A DNA stretch of 64,000 bases from Chloroflexaceae bacterium (GCA_025057155.1 JANWYD010000007.1:215510-279509), one strand, 5' to 3'; numbered from the stretch's first letter, positions 45,444 to 54,587 are shown. Notes: a model not told the origin generated them from the letters alone. Numbers and translations: made by a program.

Positions 45444-45581
45444 TAGTCTGTGAACGAAGTTTCCTGGGATTTCCACCCCCCTCCCAACCTCCCCCGTCGA
45501 GGGGAGGAGCCGGACTCCCTCCTCCAGCGGGGGAGGGTTGGGGAGGGGGCGGAGTTATCGAAAAACGTAGTTCACAGAGTA
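45444..45581. repeat. Family A element, copy A5 (inverted), between tadB and tadC
   Basis: TAGTCTGTGAACGAAGTTTCC at the left and CGTAGTTCACAGAGTA at the right. The hairpin core is in the opposite orientation to the other copies. The right end stops one base short of the tadB stop codon (45583-45585), so the element lies inside the Tad operon. Confidence 0.8.
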
Positions 45582-45582
45582 C

Positions 45583-46578
45583 TTACACTTCAATATCAAT
45601 AATCTTCATAATCGCAAAATAGCCGATGACGATCATCACCGCCGCCGTTACCGGCAGGCAGCACCAGGCGTCCGGCGGCATGCCCAGGGTGAAGATCGGG
45701 GCCATATATTCTGGATTGACCATAGAGATAAAGATCGCCAGCGCCACCGGCAGGCCGGTAATCACCCATGCGGAGATGCGCCCCTGCGCCGTCAGGGTCT
45801 GGATCTCGCCTTTGATCCGCACCCGCTCGCGAATGGTATGGCCGATGGTGTCGAGGATCTGCGCCAGGTTGCCGCCCACTTCCATCTGAATGTTCACCGC
45901 GGTGATCAGCAACTCCAGATCATCGGAGGGCATGCGTCGCAGCAAGTTTTGCAGCGCCTCTTCGGTGCTGCGGCCCAGGCCCACCTCCTGCACCACCCGG
46001 CGAAACTCCGACGACATCGGCGCCGGGGCTTCGCGCGCGACCATGTCCAGCGTCTGCAGGAAGCTATAGCCGCCCCGCAGCGCGTTCGCCATCATGGTAA
46101 TCGTGTCGCCAAGTTGATTGTTGAAGGCCTTGATCCGCCGCCGGGACTGGATGGCGAGGTAGAGGTTGGGGAGAAACGAGAACACCACCGCTCCCGCCAG
46201 GCCGCTGGCAAACATCGCTGCCGGGCTGGCTCTCCCGACGAAGGCCCCGAAGCCCGCTCCCAGCAGCGCGCAGACGATCTTGATAATGATAAACTCCGCG
46301 ACCGTCAGTTTGACATCGGCTCGCGCCAGGTCGCGCTGGATGTTGCTCCCGCGCTTACTCTGCACCACCACGCGGTCAATGCGCTCGAGCGCCTGGCGCG
46401 GATTGGCTGCCGGCTGCGGTGTGGCTGGACCGACATACTCCGCCAGTCGCGAGGAAACATCTTTGTCCCTCTGGCCGCTTAACTGCCAGATCAGCAGGAT
46501 GATCAGCAGCAGCAGCAACCCGCCGATCGCCAGGACGATCGGCAGCATCTCAGGCGAGAGAATACGATCCATAGCCAT
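45583..46578 (-). CDS. tadB: Tad/Flp pilus inner-membrane platform protein TadB
   Basis: 331 residues from ATG 46578 with AAGGAA upstream. N-terminal helix (MLPIVLAIGGLLLLLIILLIWQ), a paired helix near residues 110-140, and the T2SSF domain from about 155: QLGDTITMMANALRGGYSFLQTLDMVAREAPAPMSSEFRRVVQEVGLG, then DLELLITAVNIQMEVGGNLAQILDTIG. Two C-terminal helices. Partner of TadC. Only 12 bases separate it from the ATPase gene upstream. Confidence 0.93.
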   Translation of the reverse strand: MAMDRILSPEMLPIVLAIGGLLLLLIILLIWQLSGQRDKDVSSRLAEYVGPATPQPAANPRQALERIDRVVVQSKRGSNIQRDLARADVKLTVAEFIIIKIVCALLGAGFGAFVGRASPAAMFASGLAGAVVFSFLPNLYLAIQSRRRIKAFNNQLGDTITMMANALRGGYSFLQTLDMVAREAPAPMSSEFRRVVQEVGLGRSTEEALQNLLRRMPSDDLELLITAVNIQMEVGGNLAQILDTIGHTIRERVRIKGEIQTLTAQGRISAWVITGLPVALAIFISMVNPEYMAPIFTLGMPPDAWCCLPVTAAVMIVIGYFAIMKIIDIEV

Positions 46579-46590
46579 CTATTCCTTGTC

Positions 46591-47973
46591 TTAAAAGCTG
46601 AAGCGATCCCCTGAACCGAAGATGTTTGGCGGCAGAAAGATGTTCAGAGTTTCAAACTTCTCGACGAACTTCGGACGCACGCCCGTGGGCCGCAACTGGC
46701 CAACGATCTTGCCGCGCTCATCAATCCCCGTCTGCTCGAAGACGAAGATGTCCTGCATCACTACCACGTCGCCTTCCATGCCCGACACCTCGGTGATCTG
46801 CGTCACCTTGCGCGAGCCGTCCTTGAGGCGCGACTGCTGCACAAACAATTGCACCGCCGAAGCGATCTGTTCGCGAATCGCCCGCGCTGGCAGGTCCATG
46901 CCCGCCATCAGGCACATGGTTTCGATACGGCCCACGGCATCGCGAGGCGAGTTGGCGTGAATGGTGGTCATCGAGCCGTCGTGACCGGTGTTCATCGCCT
47001 GGAGCATGTCGAGCGTTTCCCCGCCGCGGCACTCGCCAACGATGATCCGTTCCGGGCGCATACGCAGGCTGTTGATTACCAGGTCGCGGATGGTGATCTC
47101 GCCGCGTCCCTCAACATTCGGCGGGCGCGACTCGAGGCTGACGACGTGGTCCTGCTGCAATTGCAGCTCGGCGGCGTTCTCGATGGTGATGATGCGCTCG
47201 TCTTCAGGGATGAAGTTCGACAGCACGTTGAGCAGCGTGGTCTTGCCTGAACCGGTGCCGCCCGAGACCACGATGTTGGTGCGCGCCTTGACGCAGGCGC
47301 CCAGGAAATCGGCCATATCCTGGGTCAGCGAGCCGAAGCGCACCAGATCGTGGATCGTCAGTTTATCCTTGCGGAACTTGCGGATGGTGATCGTCGGACC
47401 ATTGAGCGCCAGCGGGCGAATGATGGCATTGACGCGCGAGCCATCGGGCAGGCGCGCGTCAACCATGGGCGAGGACTCGTCCACGCGCCGGCCCAGCGGC
47501 GCCACGATGCGATCAATGATCCGCAGCACGTGCTCATCATTGCTGAAGGTGACATCGGTTTTGATCAATTTGCCCCGTTTTTCGATGTAGATCTGTTTGG
47601 GGCCATTGACCATGATTTCGCTGATCTCGGGATCGGCCAGCAGTTGCTCCAGCGGCCCGAGACCGATAATGTCGGCCTCGATGCTCTCGAACATGCGCTG
47701 ACGCTCGCTGCGCGTCAGCACAATGCTTTCGCCGTCGAGAATGGCCTGGAAAGCGTCTTCGACCTGTTTACGCACACGGGCCTTATTGGTGAGATCGAGT
47801 TTGGGGTCAAGTTCGTTGATCAGCCGGTTCTGCACCCGCAGCTTGATCTCGTTGAAGGTGTCGTCTTCGCGGGCCGCGGGCGCCCGCGGCGACGCGACGC
47901 CGCCCCCTGGCCGCGTCGCGGGAGTCGCCGGGGCTTCGCCAGGAGTGGCGCCGATACGTTTGAGCAACGACAT
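46591..47973 (-). CDS. cpaF: Tad secretion ATPase CpaF/TadA
   Basis: 460 residues from ATG 47973 with AGGGG upstream. The N-terminal helical domain is followed by the type II/IV secretion ATPase core: Walker A VVSGGTGSGKTTLLNVLSNF near residue 245, the Asp box ERIITIENAAELQL, Walker B RPERIIVGECRGGETLDML and the His box THDG-equivalent GHDGSMTTIHANS. It is a hexameric cytosolic ATPase that drives pilin assembly or secretion. It sits between cpaE and tadB with gaps of 20 and 12 bases. Confidence 0.95.
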   Translation of the reverse strand: MSLLKRIGATPGEAPATPATRPGGGVASPRAPAAREDDTFNEIKLRVQNRLINELDPKLDLTNKARVRKQVEDAFQAILDGESIVLTRSERQRMFESIEADIIGLGPLEQLLADPEISEIMVNGPKQIYIEKRGKLIKTDVTFSNDEHVLRIIDRIVAPLGRRVDESSPMVDARLPDGSRVNAIIRPLALNGPTITIRKFRKDKLTIHDLVRFGSLTQDMADFLGACVKARTNIVVSGGTGSGKTTLLNVLSNFIPEDERIITIENAAELQLQQDHVVSLESRPPNVEGRGEITIRDLVINSLRMRPERIIVGECRGGETLDMLQAMNTGHDGSMTTIHANSPRDAVGRIETMCLMAGMDLPARAIREQIASAVQLFVQQSRLKDGSRKVTQITEVSGMEGDVVVMQDIFVFEQTGIDERGKIVGQLRPTGVRPKFVEKFETLNIFLPPNIFGSGDRFSF

Positions 47974-47993
47974 GGTGGTTCCCCTTTATTGAA

Positions 47994-49268
47994 TTACCGC
48001 TTGATCAGCCGTGTGAACAGGCCGCCGCTCTTCGGCCCTGCGACCTCGGTGGCCGCTGGCGCTGCTCCCGGCGTTCCCGCTGCCGCAGTCTTTGTCGCCA
48101 GCGTCAACTCGCGGGCCAGCATGCCAATATCGCGCGCCGCCCGATGGGTGGCCTTGCCGATAATCAGCGGCACTCCCTGGTTGATCGAGCTGATCATATC
48201 CGGCCCGGCGTCGCAGATCTGCAACTGGATCTTGCGCTGGATGTTCTTCTCCACCTCCTCGGCGCGGATGTCGGTGCGATTGGTGGCTTTGTTGAGCACC
48301 AGCATCACCTTTTCGCGCGGGTACTCCAGCAGTTCGGCCACTTCTAGAAACAACTTGATGTTGCGGATGCAGTGCATCTCCAGCGTCATCAGCGTAACGA
48401 TGCGGGTGGCCATGTCGAGCACCGCCAGGGAGCGATCCTGGAACGAGGCCGGCGTATCCACCACGATGAAGTCGAACTCGCGCTTCATCCCTTCGAGGAT
48501 GGCCCGCAGGTGATCGGCGGTGACCAGTTCGCCTCGCTGCGGATCAAGGGGCGCCAGCAGCACCTTGACCTGCGAGGTGTGGGTTGCCAGCACGTCGTTG
48601 AGCAGATCACGGTCCAGTTCCTCCACCCGTTGCGCCAGTTCGACGATGGTCTTATCCGAGCGCAGGCTGAGGATGACGCTCTGGTCGCCGAAGGTGCTGT
48701 TGGCGTCTACCAGGGCTACCTTCTTGTTGGTGAGCTGGCGGATGGCGATGGCCAGATTGGCGGCCACCACCGAGGTGCCCGCGCCCCCCTTGGGGCTGAA
48801 CACAGCGATGATCTGTCCTTCGGGCAGGCTCTCTCCCGCCATGACCATGCCTGGCCCGGCGGCGCCCGCCACCGAACGGGGCCGCGTCGCGGCCCGCTTA
48901 TGCACATGGCGGATGGACTTGTACAGATCATCGGCGCTGATAGGCTTGGTCAGAAACTCGCGCGCTCCGGCCAGCATCGCTCGCCGCAGGTAATCCGTCT
49001 CCCCCTGCACACTCATGATGATGACCTGGATCGCGGGATCCTGGCTCAGTATCGCCTCGGTGGCCGCGATGCCGTCCATATCCGGCATGTTGATGTCCAT
49101 CAGCACGACATCGGGGTGATGCTGCTTGGCGAGCGCCACGGCTTCGCGGCCATTGCTGGCTTTCGCCACGACTTCGATGTCCTTCTCAAAGAAGAGCAGC
49201 TTCTCAAGCTGATCGCGTGTGTCAACGATGTCATCGACGATCATCACCCGGATCTTCTCGTCGGTCAT
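47994..49268 (-). CDS. cpaE: CpaE/TadZ: receiver domain fused to MinD-like ATPase
   Basis: 424 residues from ATG 49268 with GAGGAG upstream. Residues 5-125 form a CheY-like receiver with the acidic pair Asp12-Asp13, phosphoacceptor Asp58 (VVLMDINMPDMDG), Ser in IIMSVQ and Lys in LTKPIS, so phosphorylation looks possible. Residues 150-400 are MinD-like with FSPKGGAGTSVVAANLA, which keeps the signature Lys of KGG but has Thr where the P-loop Lys is expected, and FIVVDTPASF (Walker B). CpaE/TadZ places the secretion machine in the cell. The tail is a flexible Ala/Pro stretch ending LFTRLIKR. Confidence 0.9.
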   Translation of the reverse strand: MTDEKIRVMIVDDIVDTRDQLEKLLFFEKDIEVVAKASNGREAVALAKQHHPDVVLMDINMPDMDGIAATEAILSQDPAIQVIIMSVQGETDYLRRAMLAGAREFLTKPISADDLYKSIRHVHKRAATRPRSVAGAAGPGMVMAGESLPEGQIIAVFSPKGGAGTSVVAANLAIAIRQLTNKKVALVDANSTFGDQSVILSLRSDKTIVELAQRVEELDRDLLNDVLATHTSQVKVLLAPLDPQRGELVTADHLRAILEGMKREFDFIVVDTPASFQDRSLAVLDMATRIVTLMTLEMHCIRNIKLFLEVAELLEYPREKVMLVLNKATNRTDIRAEEVEKNIQRKIQLQICDAGPDMISSINQGVPLIIGKATHRAARDIGMLARELTLATKTAAAGTPGAAPAATEVAGPKSGGLFTRLIKR

Positions 49269-49505
49269 AGAATAAACTCCTCACTTGTGCCGGGGATTGG
49301 CGTCTGACGATGCTCGGTCAGGCAACGTGGCCACCTGGCGCGAGGCGCGCGCTCCATACCGCCCCGAAAGGCGCCGGTGGATGCCACTATTATACCCCTT
49401 CGTCCGAACCAGGTCCGGTATCCAACAACAGCAAAATGTCGGAATCCGCGAACGGGTGCGCCCATCCGACGCGGGTATCGGGATACGCAATCCCGTGATT
49501 GGCCA

Positions 49506-50507
49506 TCACGGCACGCGGGTGGGCGCCGGGGTGCGCGTCGGTTCGGGGGTCAGGGCGGTCTCGGGACCCACGACCTGTGGCGGCAGGGCGTATGGCAGGG
49601 GCAGCCCGAATTCGGAGATCAACAGATCCAGCGTGGCCCCGATCGTCGGCTCGAACTGGTCGTCGCCCGCTCCGCGCAGCACCAGCACCAGGCGCGCGTT
49701 CGACGCCAGGGCGAACTCCATCAACTCCACTTCCTGATCATTGAGCGCCAGCAACAGCGTCCACGCCTCGGCAGTGATCGGGCCGGACGCCTGGCCGGTC
49801 GCCGGGTCAATCGGCTGGCCCGAGGCGTCTACCTGGGGCAGGCTCCCGCTCGGCGGCGGGGCCGTTCCCGCCTCCGGCGTCGCCTCGGCGCTCACCGGCG
49901 GGCGGACGATCTGCAGCACCTGCGCTCGCTGAACGATGGTCTTGGTGCTGTTGAGGGTGAGGTCGTTCAGCAACCGTTCCGGGTTCACCACCTGCGGGTA
50001 CGACTCGCGCCGGGGCACGCTGAAGGTCGCCACCACGTCCACGAAGTCTCCAGGGACGATCCGGTCGGCCACGCCCGAAAGGTTGTTTACGATGAATGGA
50101 TAGGCCTTGTCTCGCGCCCGGTCAGGCTCGGCGGTGGGAATCTGCTGCGAGAGGCCTGGTTCGGTCAACCCCGCCCTGACAATGAACTCGTTGGCCCGGA
50201 ATGGTCTCGTGGTGAGCTTGCCCACGATCTCGCCGGTGCTCGAGAAGTTCTGGTCTGGATCAAACTCTGTCTGAGGAATGGTGATGACATCGAGCAAAGT
50301 GGTGTCAACGATCAGCGTATTTGCCGGGATGTCTACGCGCGCCCGCACGATTTCCACCTCCGGCACCTCGGTGGGCAGAGCCGGGGTGGGTTGCGCCCCT
50401 CCGATCAGCCCCCCTCCGCCGGGTTGCGAAAGGAGAAAGAACAGGGCCCCGGCGCCTATGACCAGGATCAGACCGATGAGTAGAAAGACAATGCCGCCAC
50501 GTCGCAT
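49506..50507 (-). CDS. cpaB: Flp pilus assembly protein CpaB/RcpC
   Basis: 333 residues from ATG 50507 with GGAAGGAAG 11 bases upstream. One N-terminal membrane helix (GGIVFLLIGLILVIGAGALFFLL), a Pro-rich linker, then an SAF domain (VRARVDIPANTLIVDTTLLDVITIP) and the RcpC domain with VNNLSGVADRIVPGDFVDVVATF near residue 150. The C-terminal 30 residues are Thr/Pro-rich. In other bacteria CpaB works beside the secretin CpaC, but no secretin gene is present here, which fits a single-membrane cell. It heads the ATPase/platform gene group, separated from cpaE by 237 bases. Confidence 0.9.
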   Translation of the reverse strand: MRRGGIVFLLIGLILVIGAGALFFLLSQPGGGGLIGGAQPTPALPTEVPEVEIVRARVDIPANTLIVDTTLLDVITIPQTEFDPDQNFSSTGEIVGKLTTRPFRANEFIVRAGLTEPGLSQQIPTAEPDRARDKAYPFIVNNLSGVADRIVPGDFVDVVATFSVPRRESYPQVVNPERLLNDLTLNSTKTIVQRAQVLQIVRPPVSAEATPEAGTAPPPSGSLPQVDASGQPIDPATGQASGPITAEAWTLLLALNDQEVELMEFALASNARLVLVLRGAGDDQFEPTIGATLDLLISEFGLPLPYALPPQVVGPETALTPEPTRTPAPTRVP

Positions 50508-50608
50508 ACAAGAGCTTCCTTCCTTTCAGGAGGCTTCGCCCGCGCGCCACAGATACGAAAAGGGATCTGCCTGGGAGTCCGCCACCCTCCACACCTTCCC
50601 TCACAGAT
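50508..50608. other. Leader of the cpaB group
   Basis: Short GC-rich region upstream of cpaB. No recognisable -35/-10 pair; the remaining spacer up to 51306 is filled by nested repeats, listed separately. Confidence 0.35.
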
Positions 50609-50734
50609 GAGGATTAAGAATCGCATCCGATATGCCACGCTGATCCTTGCGACGGCATCGCCTGCTGCGGGCTACAGCCCTCGCTCAGGACGTGGAAGCC
50701 CCGCACGGGCTCTCAAGAACTCAGTCAGGGCTAA

Positions 50735-50875
50735 TTACTCGGTGAACGAAGTTTTTCGGCGCCTCCGCCCCCTCCCCAACCCTCCCCCGCCGGGGGAGGG
50801 AGTCCGGCTCCTCCCCCCAACGGGGGGAGGTTGGGAGGGGGGCGGAAAGGCAAGGAACCTTCGTTCACAGACTGC
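50735..50875. repeat. Family A element, copy A6
   Basis: TTACTCGGTGAACGAAGTTTTTC at left and CCTTCGTTCACAGACTG at right, with the best-preserved hairpin core (CCCCCGCCGGGGG and CCCCCCAACGGGGGG). Inserted in the C element together with D. Confidence 0.85.
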
Positions 50876-50995
50876 TAATGAAGATTAAGAAGATAAACCG
50901 GTATTCGCCCTGTAGCCCGGCGGCTGAAGCCGCGGGCTGCCGATGCGTAGCCCGCGAAGGCGGGCTATGCCAGATTATCTTCTTAATCTTCATTA
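50876..50995. repeat. Family D element with perfect 21-bp terminal inverted repeats
   Basis: 120 bp. TAATGAAGATTAAGAAGATA at 50876 is matched exactly on the other strand ending at 50995 (21 bp in all). The interior has two hairpins, CCCGGCGGCTGAAGCCGCGGG and TAGCCCGCGAAGGCGGGCTA. No coding capacity. Its ends resemble those of family C. Confidence 0.85.
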
Positions 50996-51032
50996 ACCCG
51001 CAGCGTTCGGCATACCAGATTTGTAACTGAGG

Positions 51033-51306
51033 CGATTTTTCCAGGAGAAACCATCCTCCCGGTTCCTCCCGCCGCGTGCAACCGTGCGGCTCCGCGAATT
51101 ATAGCACACACTGGCAAGTCTGGAACGCGCTTTAGGGCGTTGCCAGCGGGTATGAGCCTTTACAGTTGGGCCAGCCGGCAGAGGGTCCGGGAGAGCCAGG
51201 CCCTCCCGGAAACCTCTGGCGCGGTGCCACGCGCCCCGTTCGAGCGCCAGGGCGCCGCCCGCTCAATCCCAAATCCCAGATCCCAGATCCCAAATCCAAC
51301 GTCCCT
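51033..51306. other. Spacer after the Kelch gene
   Basis: No gene. GGGTCCGGGAGAGCCAGGCCCTCCCGG near 51183-51211 and an ATCCCAAATCCCAGATCCC heptamer tract near 51264-51297 follow the Kelch stop codon. Confidence 0.45.
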
Positions 51307-54039
51307 CTACCGTCGCACCAGCGGCAGGTAGAGTTCGTTGGACGGCGCCGTCGGGTTGGTGACCGTGAAGTTGACCACCCAGGGCTGGTTGGGCGTTGGC
51401 CGGGCATTCTGCTCCTCGCCCCGGTTGTTGGCCTCCCCGGTCGGGCCTTCGTTGACATAGTTCCACGGGTCAATCAACACTGCCACCGCGTAGTTGCCCG
51501 GCTGGCGGAACAACTCGCGCACGTCGTTAATCGGCACGCCGACCACGCCGCCATTCTGGATCAACTGGCCCTGGTCGTCGCGCACCCGCGTCCAGCGTTG
51601 CGGGTTGCCGGTGGGGTCCGTTCCGGTGCGCAGGAGCATCCGCGCTCCGGGCGTCATCTGATACTTAAGCACCTGGTACATGGCCACCACGCAGTCAGGG
51701 AAGGTGAGATCGGCCATGGGCACCGCCGGGATGGTGCTGGCGTTGAGCGTCGGCGGCGGCTGCCCCACGTCGGTGCGCCGCACGCACAGCCCCACCCAGA
51801 AGCCGGTGTTGTCCGCCGGGCCGGTGGACGCCGGGGCGGTGCTCTCGATGCCCTGGGTGTTCAGGTTGTGGATCTGCACGTTGAAGGTGGTCAGGCCGCC
51901 GCTGGCCCCCACCGTGGCCGTGAAGTCCTGCAGGCGGATATCGGGCGTGCCCGTGGGCAGGATCTTCTCCAGCGCCACGCGGAACAGGCGCGGGGTGTCG
52001 CTCGCGCCGCCGGACCCCGGCTGGGCCGCCTGGTCGCCGCTCAGTCCGTTTTGCAGGAACCGCGCCCGGTATTGCAGACAGGTGGCGACGATGTTGGTGT
52101 CGCGCAGCGAGAACTGGTTCTCGCCGGAGGGCCGGCTGAAGAAGGCGCTGTCGGGATCGCCGTCAATCGTGGTCCACTGCGCGCTGGCGGGGAACACCGA
52201 CTCGTCGGGGCAGTTGGGGTTCGCGCCGTTGACGGTGCGGAACTGCAATACCAGGTCGGCGTTGGGGTTGTTCTGGCGGCTCACCTCGGCGTACCAGCGG
52301 ATGGAGAGCACCCGCGCGTCGTTGTCGCGCTCATTGGCGCGGATGGTGACCGGGAAGACGTGAGAGTAGAACCAGCCCTCATTGGCGCGGCTCTGCAGGG
52401 TGAACTCGTTGCTCCCGCCCAGGCGCCCGCGGAAGAGCGAATCCGTCGGGAGGCCGTTGCGGTTGTTGCCGCCCACCACGAACACCCAGGCCGATCCGAG
52501 AGAGTCGTTCCCCGAAGGGTTATCGGGCGGCGGCAGGGCGTCCATCAGCGCCGCGCTGACGCTGTAGCGCCCGTCGGTCGTGTCGGTCACCGGCAGCACG
52601 TTCGGCCCGGCGTTGCCGATGAAGTACTGGGTGGCCCCGGGGATGCGCTGGATGTTCATCTGGTCATCGTGCAGGGCGGTCAGCACCTTCGCCGAGGCGT
52701 TGACATCGGTCCCGCGCCCGCCGATGGCGTAGAGGCGGTTGTTGTAGGCCACCCCGGCCATACCGTAGCGCCGCAGGCCCTCAAGGCTCACCTGGTCGTT
52801 ATGAACGTTCGGTCGGTTGCTCCAGGTCAGTGCGCCGGTGGCGGGGTTGACCACGGCGCGGAAGACGAACTCGTTGATGTCGCTGGGATTGTTGCTCAAA
52901 CGCCCCCCGGCGACGAAGATGGCGTGCCGCGGGCCATCGCTGGCAATTGTCGTCGTCGCCATGGCGGCGTGCTCAAAGAGACCCAGGGCCGTCTCCGGCA
53001 GCGGCAGGTCGGCCGCCCGCGCCCACACCCCCTGCACCGGCAGGCTCCCGCCCACCGGAGGCGCGCTGAAGCTGCCGTCGGCGTTGACCTGGGTGTAGAA
53101 GACCGCCCGCGAGTACATGTCGCGAGTGGAGGAGGCGTCTCCCACAAAGCCCTGGTAAGCGGCGAAGCCGCCGATCACATAGAGGAAGGCCCGGTCGGGG
53201 GCCACGCGCACCAGGACCGCCGCGGCGTTCTCCAGGCCCAGCAGCCGCGTGCCGAAGCCGGGGCCGCTGGTGGTAACGTTTGGCGTCGCAGTGTTTTGCG
53301 GCAGGGGGCTGGGCAGGTACAACGGCTCGCGCCAGGTGATGGCATCACCGTTGACCGCGGCGACCTGGATCACCGGGGTGGAGAGATCCTGCTGGTGGCA
53401 ACCGCTGGCCGAAGTCAGCACACTGCCGCCGATGACGAATAGGTAGCCGCTGTCGGAACCGGTGGGCATAGCCGCCATCATAGCGCGGGTGCGGGCCGGG
53501 CCGGGCTTCTGGCCCGGCGCGCAGGCATTCGACGGCTGGATCATCTCTGCCTGGGGCAGGGCGCTGCGCAGCCAGTTCTCGTTGCCGAAGAAGCGGCTGT
53601 CGGTGATGCCGTGGGGGATGGCCCCGCCGGTGACCTGGTTAAAGTTGGCCCAGTAGACGTAGGGGCTGCTGGGCGGATTGTTGCCCGAGGCGCGGGTGCC
53701 GCCGGCCACGAAGAGGCGCCTGCCGATCACTGCCGCCCCGGCCCCGGAGAGGGCCTCGGGCAGGCCCACGCCGGCGCTCTCCCAGGTGTTGAGGAAGCCG
53801 ATGGGGGCCAGTTGCACCGCGCCGGGCTGGTCGCGGGTGTCGCCAGTGTCGCGATCGGGGCCGAGCGAGGTGCGGTAGAACGTGCCGCGGGCGAACTCCT
53901 GCTGGCCATTGTCAAGATCCTGGATGACGCCCTGCTGGGCGCGGGCGCCGCGTCCGGGGGCCAGGGCCGCGAGCGCCGCGACAATCAGGAGCAGATGGAG
54001 AAGCGCAATAGGTCGCCGCGGGCGATGTTGTGCCGTCAC
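51307..54039 (-). CDS. Large secreted Kelch-type protein linked to the Tad locus
   Basis: 910 residues from GTG 54039, chosen because AGGAGG lies six bases upstream and a signal peptide follows (TAQHRPRRPIALLHLLLIVA). The longer frame to 54351 merely translates the tandem repeat array. Residues about 60-600 contain Kelch-like blades with repeated LFVAGGT, YLFVIGGS, FLYVIGGF, IFVAGGR and LYAIGGR strands. The C-terminal third (about 640-905) looks like beta-sandwich CARDB-type modules (FTATVGASGGLTTFNVQIHNLN). It ends NELYLPLVRR. It is likely exported and may be the substrate or surface partner of the Tad machine. No catalytic residues recognised. Confidence 0.75.
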   Translation of the reverse strand: MTAQHRPRRPIALLHLLLIVAALAALAPGRGARAQQGVIQDLDNGQQEFARGTFYRTSLGPDRDTGDTRDQPGAVQLAPIGFLNTWESAGVGLPEALSGAGAAVIGRRLFVAGGTRASGNNPPSSPYVYWANFNQVTGGAIPHGITDSRFFGNENWLRSALPQAEMIQPSNACAPGQKPGPARTRAMMAAMPTGSDSGYLFVIGGSVLTSASGCHQQDLSTPVIQVAAVNGDAITWREPLYLPSPLPQNTATPNVTTSGPGFGTRLLGLENAAAVLVRVAPDRAFLYVIGGFAAYQGFVGDASSTRDMYSRAVFYTQVNADGSFSAPPVGGSLPVQGVWARAADLPLPETALGLFEHAAMATTTIASDGPRHAIFVAGGRLSNNPSDINEFVFRAVVNPATGALTWSNRPNVHNDQVSLEGLRRYGMAGVAYNNRLYAIGGRGTDVNASAKVLTALHDDQMNIQRIPGATQYFIGNAGPNVLPVTDTTDGRYSVSAALMDALPPPDNPSGNDSLGSAWVFVVGGNNRNGLPTDSLFRGRLGGSNEFTLQSRANEGWFYSHVFPVTIRANERDNDARVLSIRWYAEVSRQNNPNADLVLQFRTVNGANPNCPDESVFPASAQWTTIDGDPDSAFFSRPSGENQFSLRDTNIVATCLQYRARFLQNGLSGDQAAQPGSGGASDTPRLFRVALEKILPTGTPDIRLQDFTATVGASGGLTTFNVQIHNLNTQGIESTAPASTGPADNTGFWVGLCVRRTDVGQPPPTLNASTIPAVPMADLTFPDCVVAMYQVLKYQMTPGARMLLRTGTDPTGNPQRWTRVRDDQGQLIQNGGVVGVPINDVRELFRQPGNYAVAVLIDPWNYVNEGPTGEANNRGEEQNARPTPNQPWVVNFTVTNPTAPSNELYLPLVRR

Positions 54040-54056
54040 GGGCCACCTCCTTGTAC

Positions 54057-54345
54057 GATTGCGGATTTTGGATTTTGGATTTTGGATTGCCGTATGTGGC
54101 GTCCCGGTAAGACCGGGGGATGACGGGTATGCGATTTTGGATTTTGGATTGCCGTATGTGGCGTCCCGGTAAGACCGGGGGATGACGGGTATGCGATTTT
54201 GGATTTCGGATTGCCGTATGTGGCGTCCCGGTAAGACCGGGGATGCCGGTATGGGATTTGGGATTTGGGATTTTGGATTTGGGATTGCCAGATGTGGCGT
54301 CCCGGTGCGACCGGGGGACGACGGGTGTGCCATAATGCGCCTTCG
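54057..54345. repeat. Tandem repeat array, about 62-bp period
   Basis: Four units, with the ATTGCCGTATG landmark at 54086, 54148, 54210 and (diverged) 54284. Each unit combines GGATTTTGGATTTT heptamers with TGGCGTCCCGGTAAGACCGG, a hairpin. It lies directly upstream of the Kelch gene start, so it may affect its transcription. The region 54346-54587 shows no gene. Confidence 0.85.
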
Positions 54346-54587
54346 TCGCATCGGGGCGAGCCGAGGGACCGGCCCCGCAGAGACGCCTTGCGAAGGAAGG
54401 GTCTCGTTGCCATGCCATCATAACCGGCGGTTGCGACCAGATGAGAACCTGTTCATCTCAACGGCCATAAAAAAAGTCCGTTCGGACGAATCTTCAGGGC
54501 AGATGTTTCTGGGAGGACTGCGCCCTCCCGGACCCTCACATCCGGGGCGGTTTCCTCACCCACCCCCGCCTCGCTACACCTGGCGCC

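Larger units (their letters stand above)
50609..51032. repeat. Nested repeat: family C element split by A6 and a D element
   Basis: A family C copy starts GAGGATTAAGAATCGCATCC (50609) and breaks off after CAGTCAGGGCT (about 50733). Its right end, ACCCGCAGCGTTCGGCATACC, resumes at 50996. In between lie A6 and D. The uninterrupted copy at 57624-57788 shows that these two ends belong together. Confidence 0.75.

Noticed and set aside
51166..53442. 758-codon plus-strand frame opposite the Kelch gene
   Set aside because: Antisense shadow: His/Val/Arg-rich, no ribosome-binding site; the minus strand has a signal peptide and Kelch strands.
54057..54345. CRISPR-like array upstream of the Kelch gene
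   Set aside because: Units are contiguous 62-bp tandem copies without unique spacers, and no cas genes are present.
54040..54351. N-terminal extension of the Kelch protein through the tandem repeats
   Set aside because: The extension only translates repeat DNA, whereas GTG 54039 has AGGAGG and begins a signal peptide.
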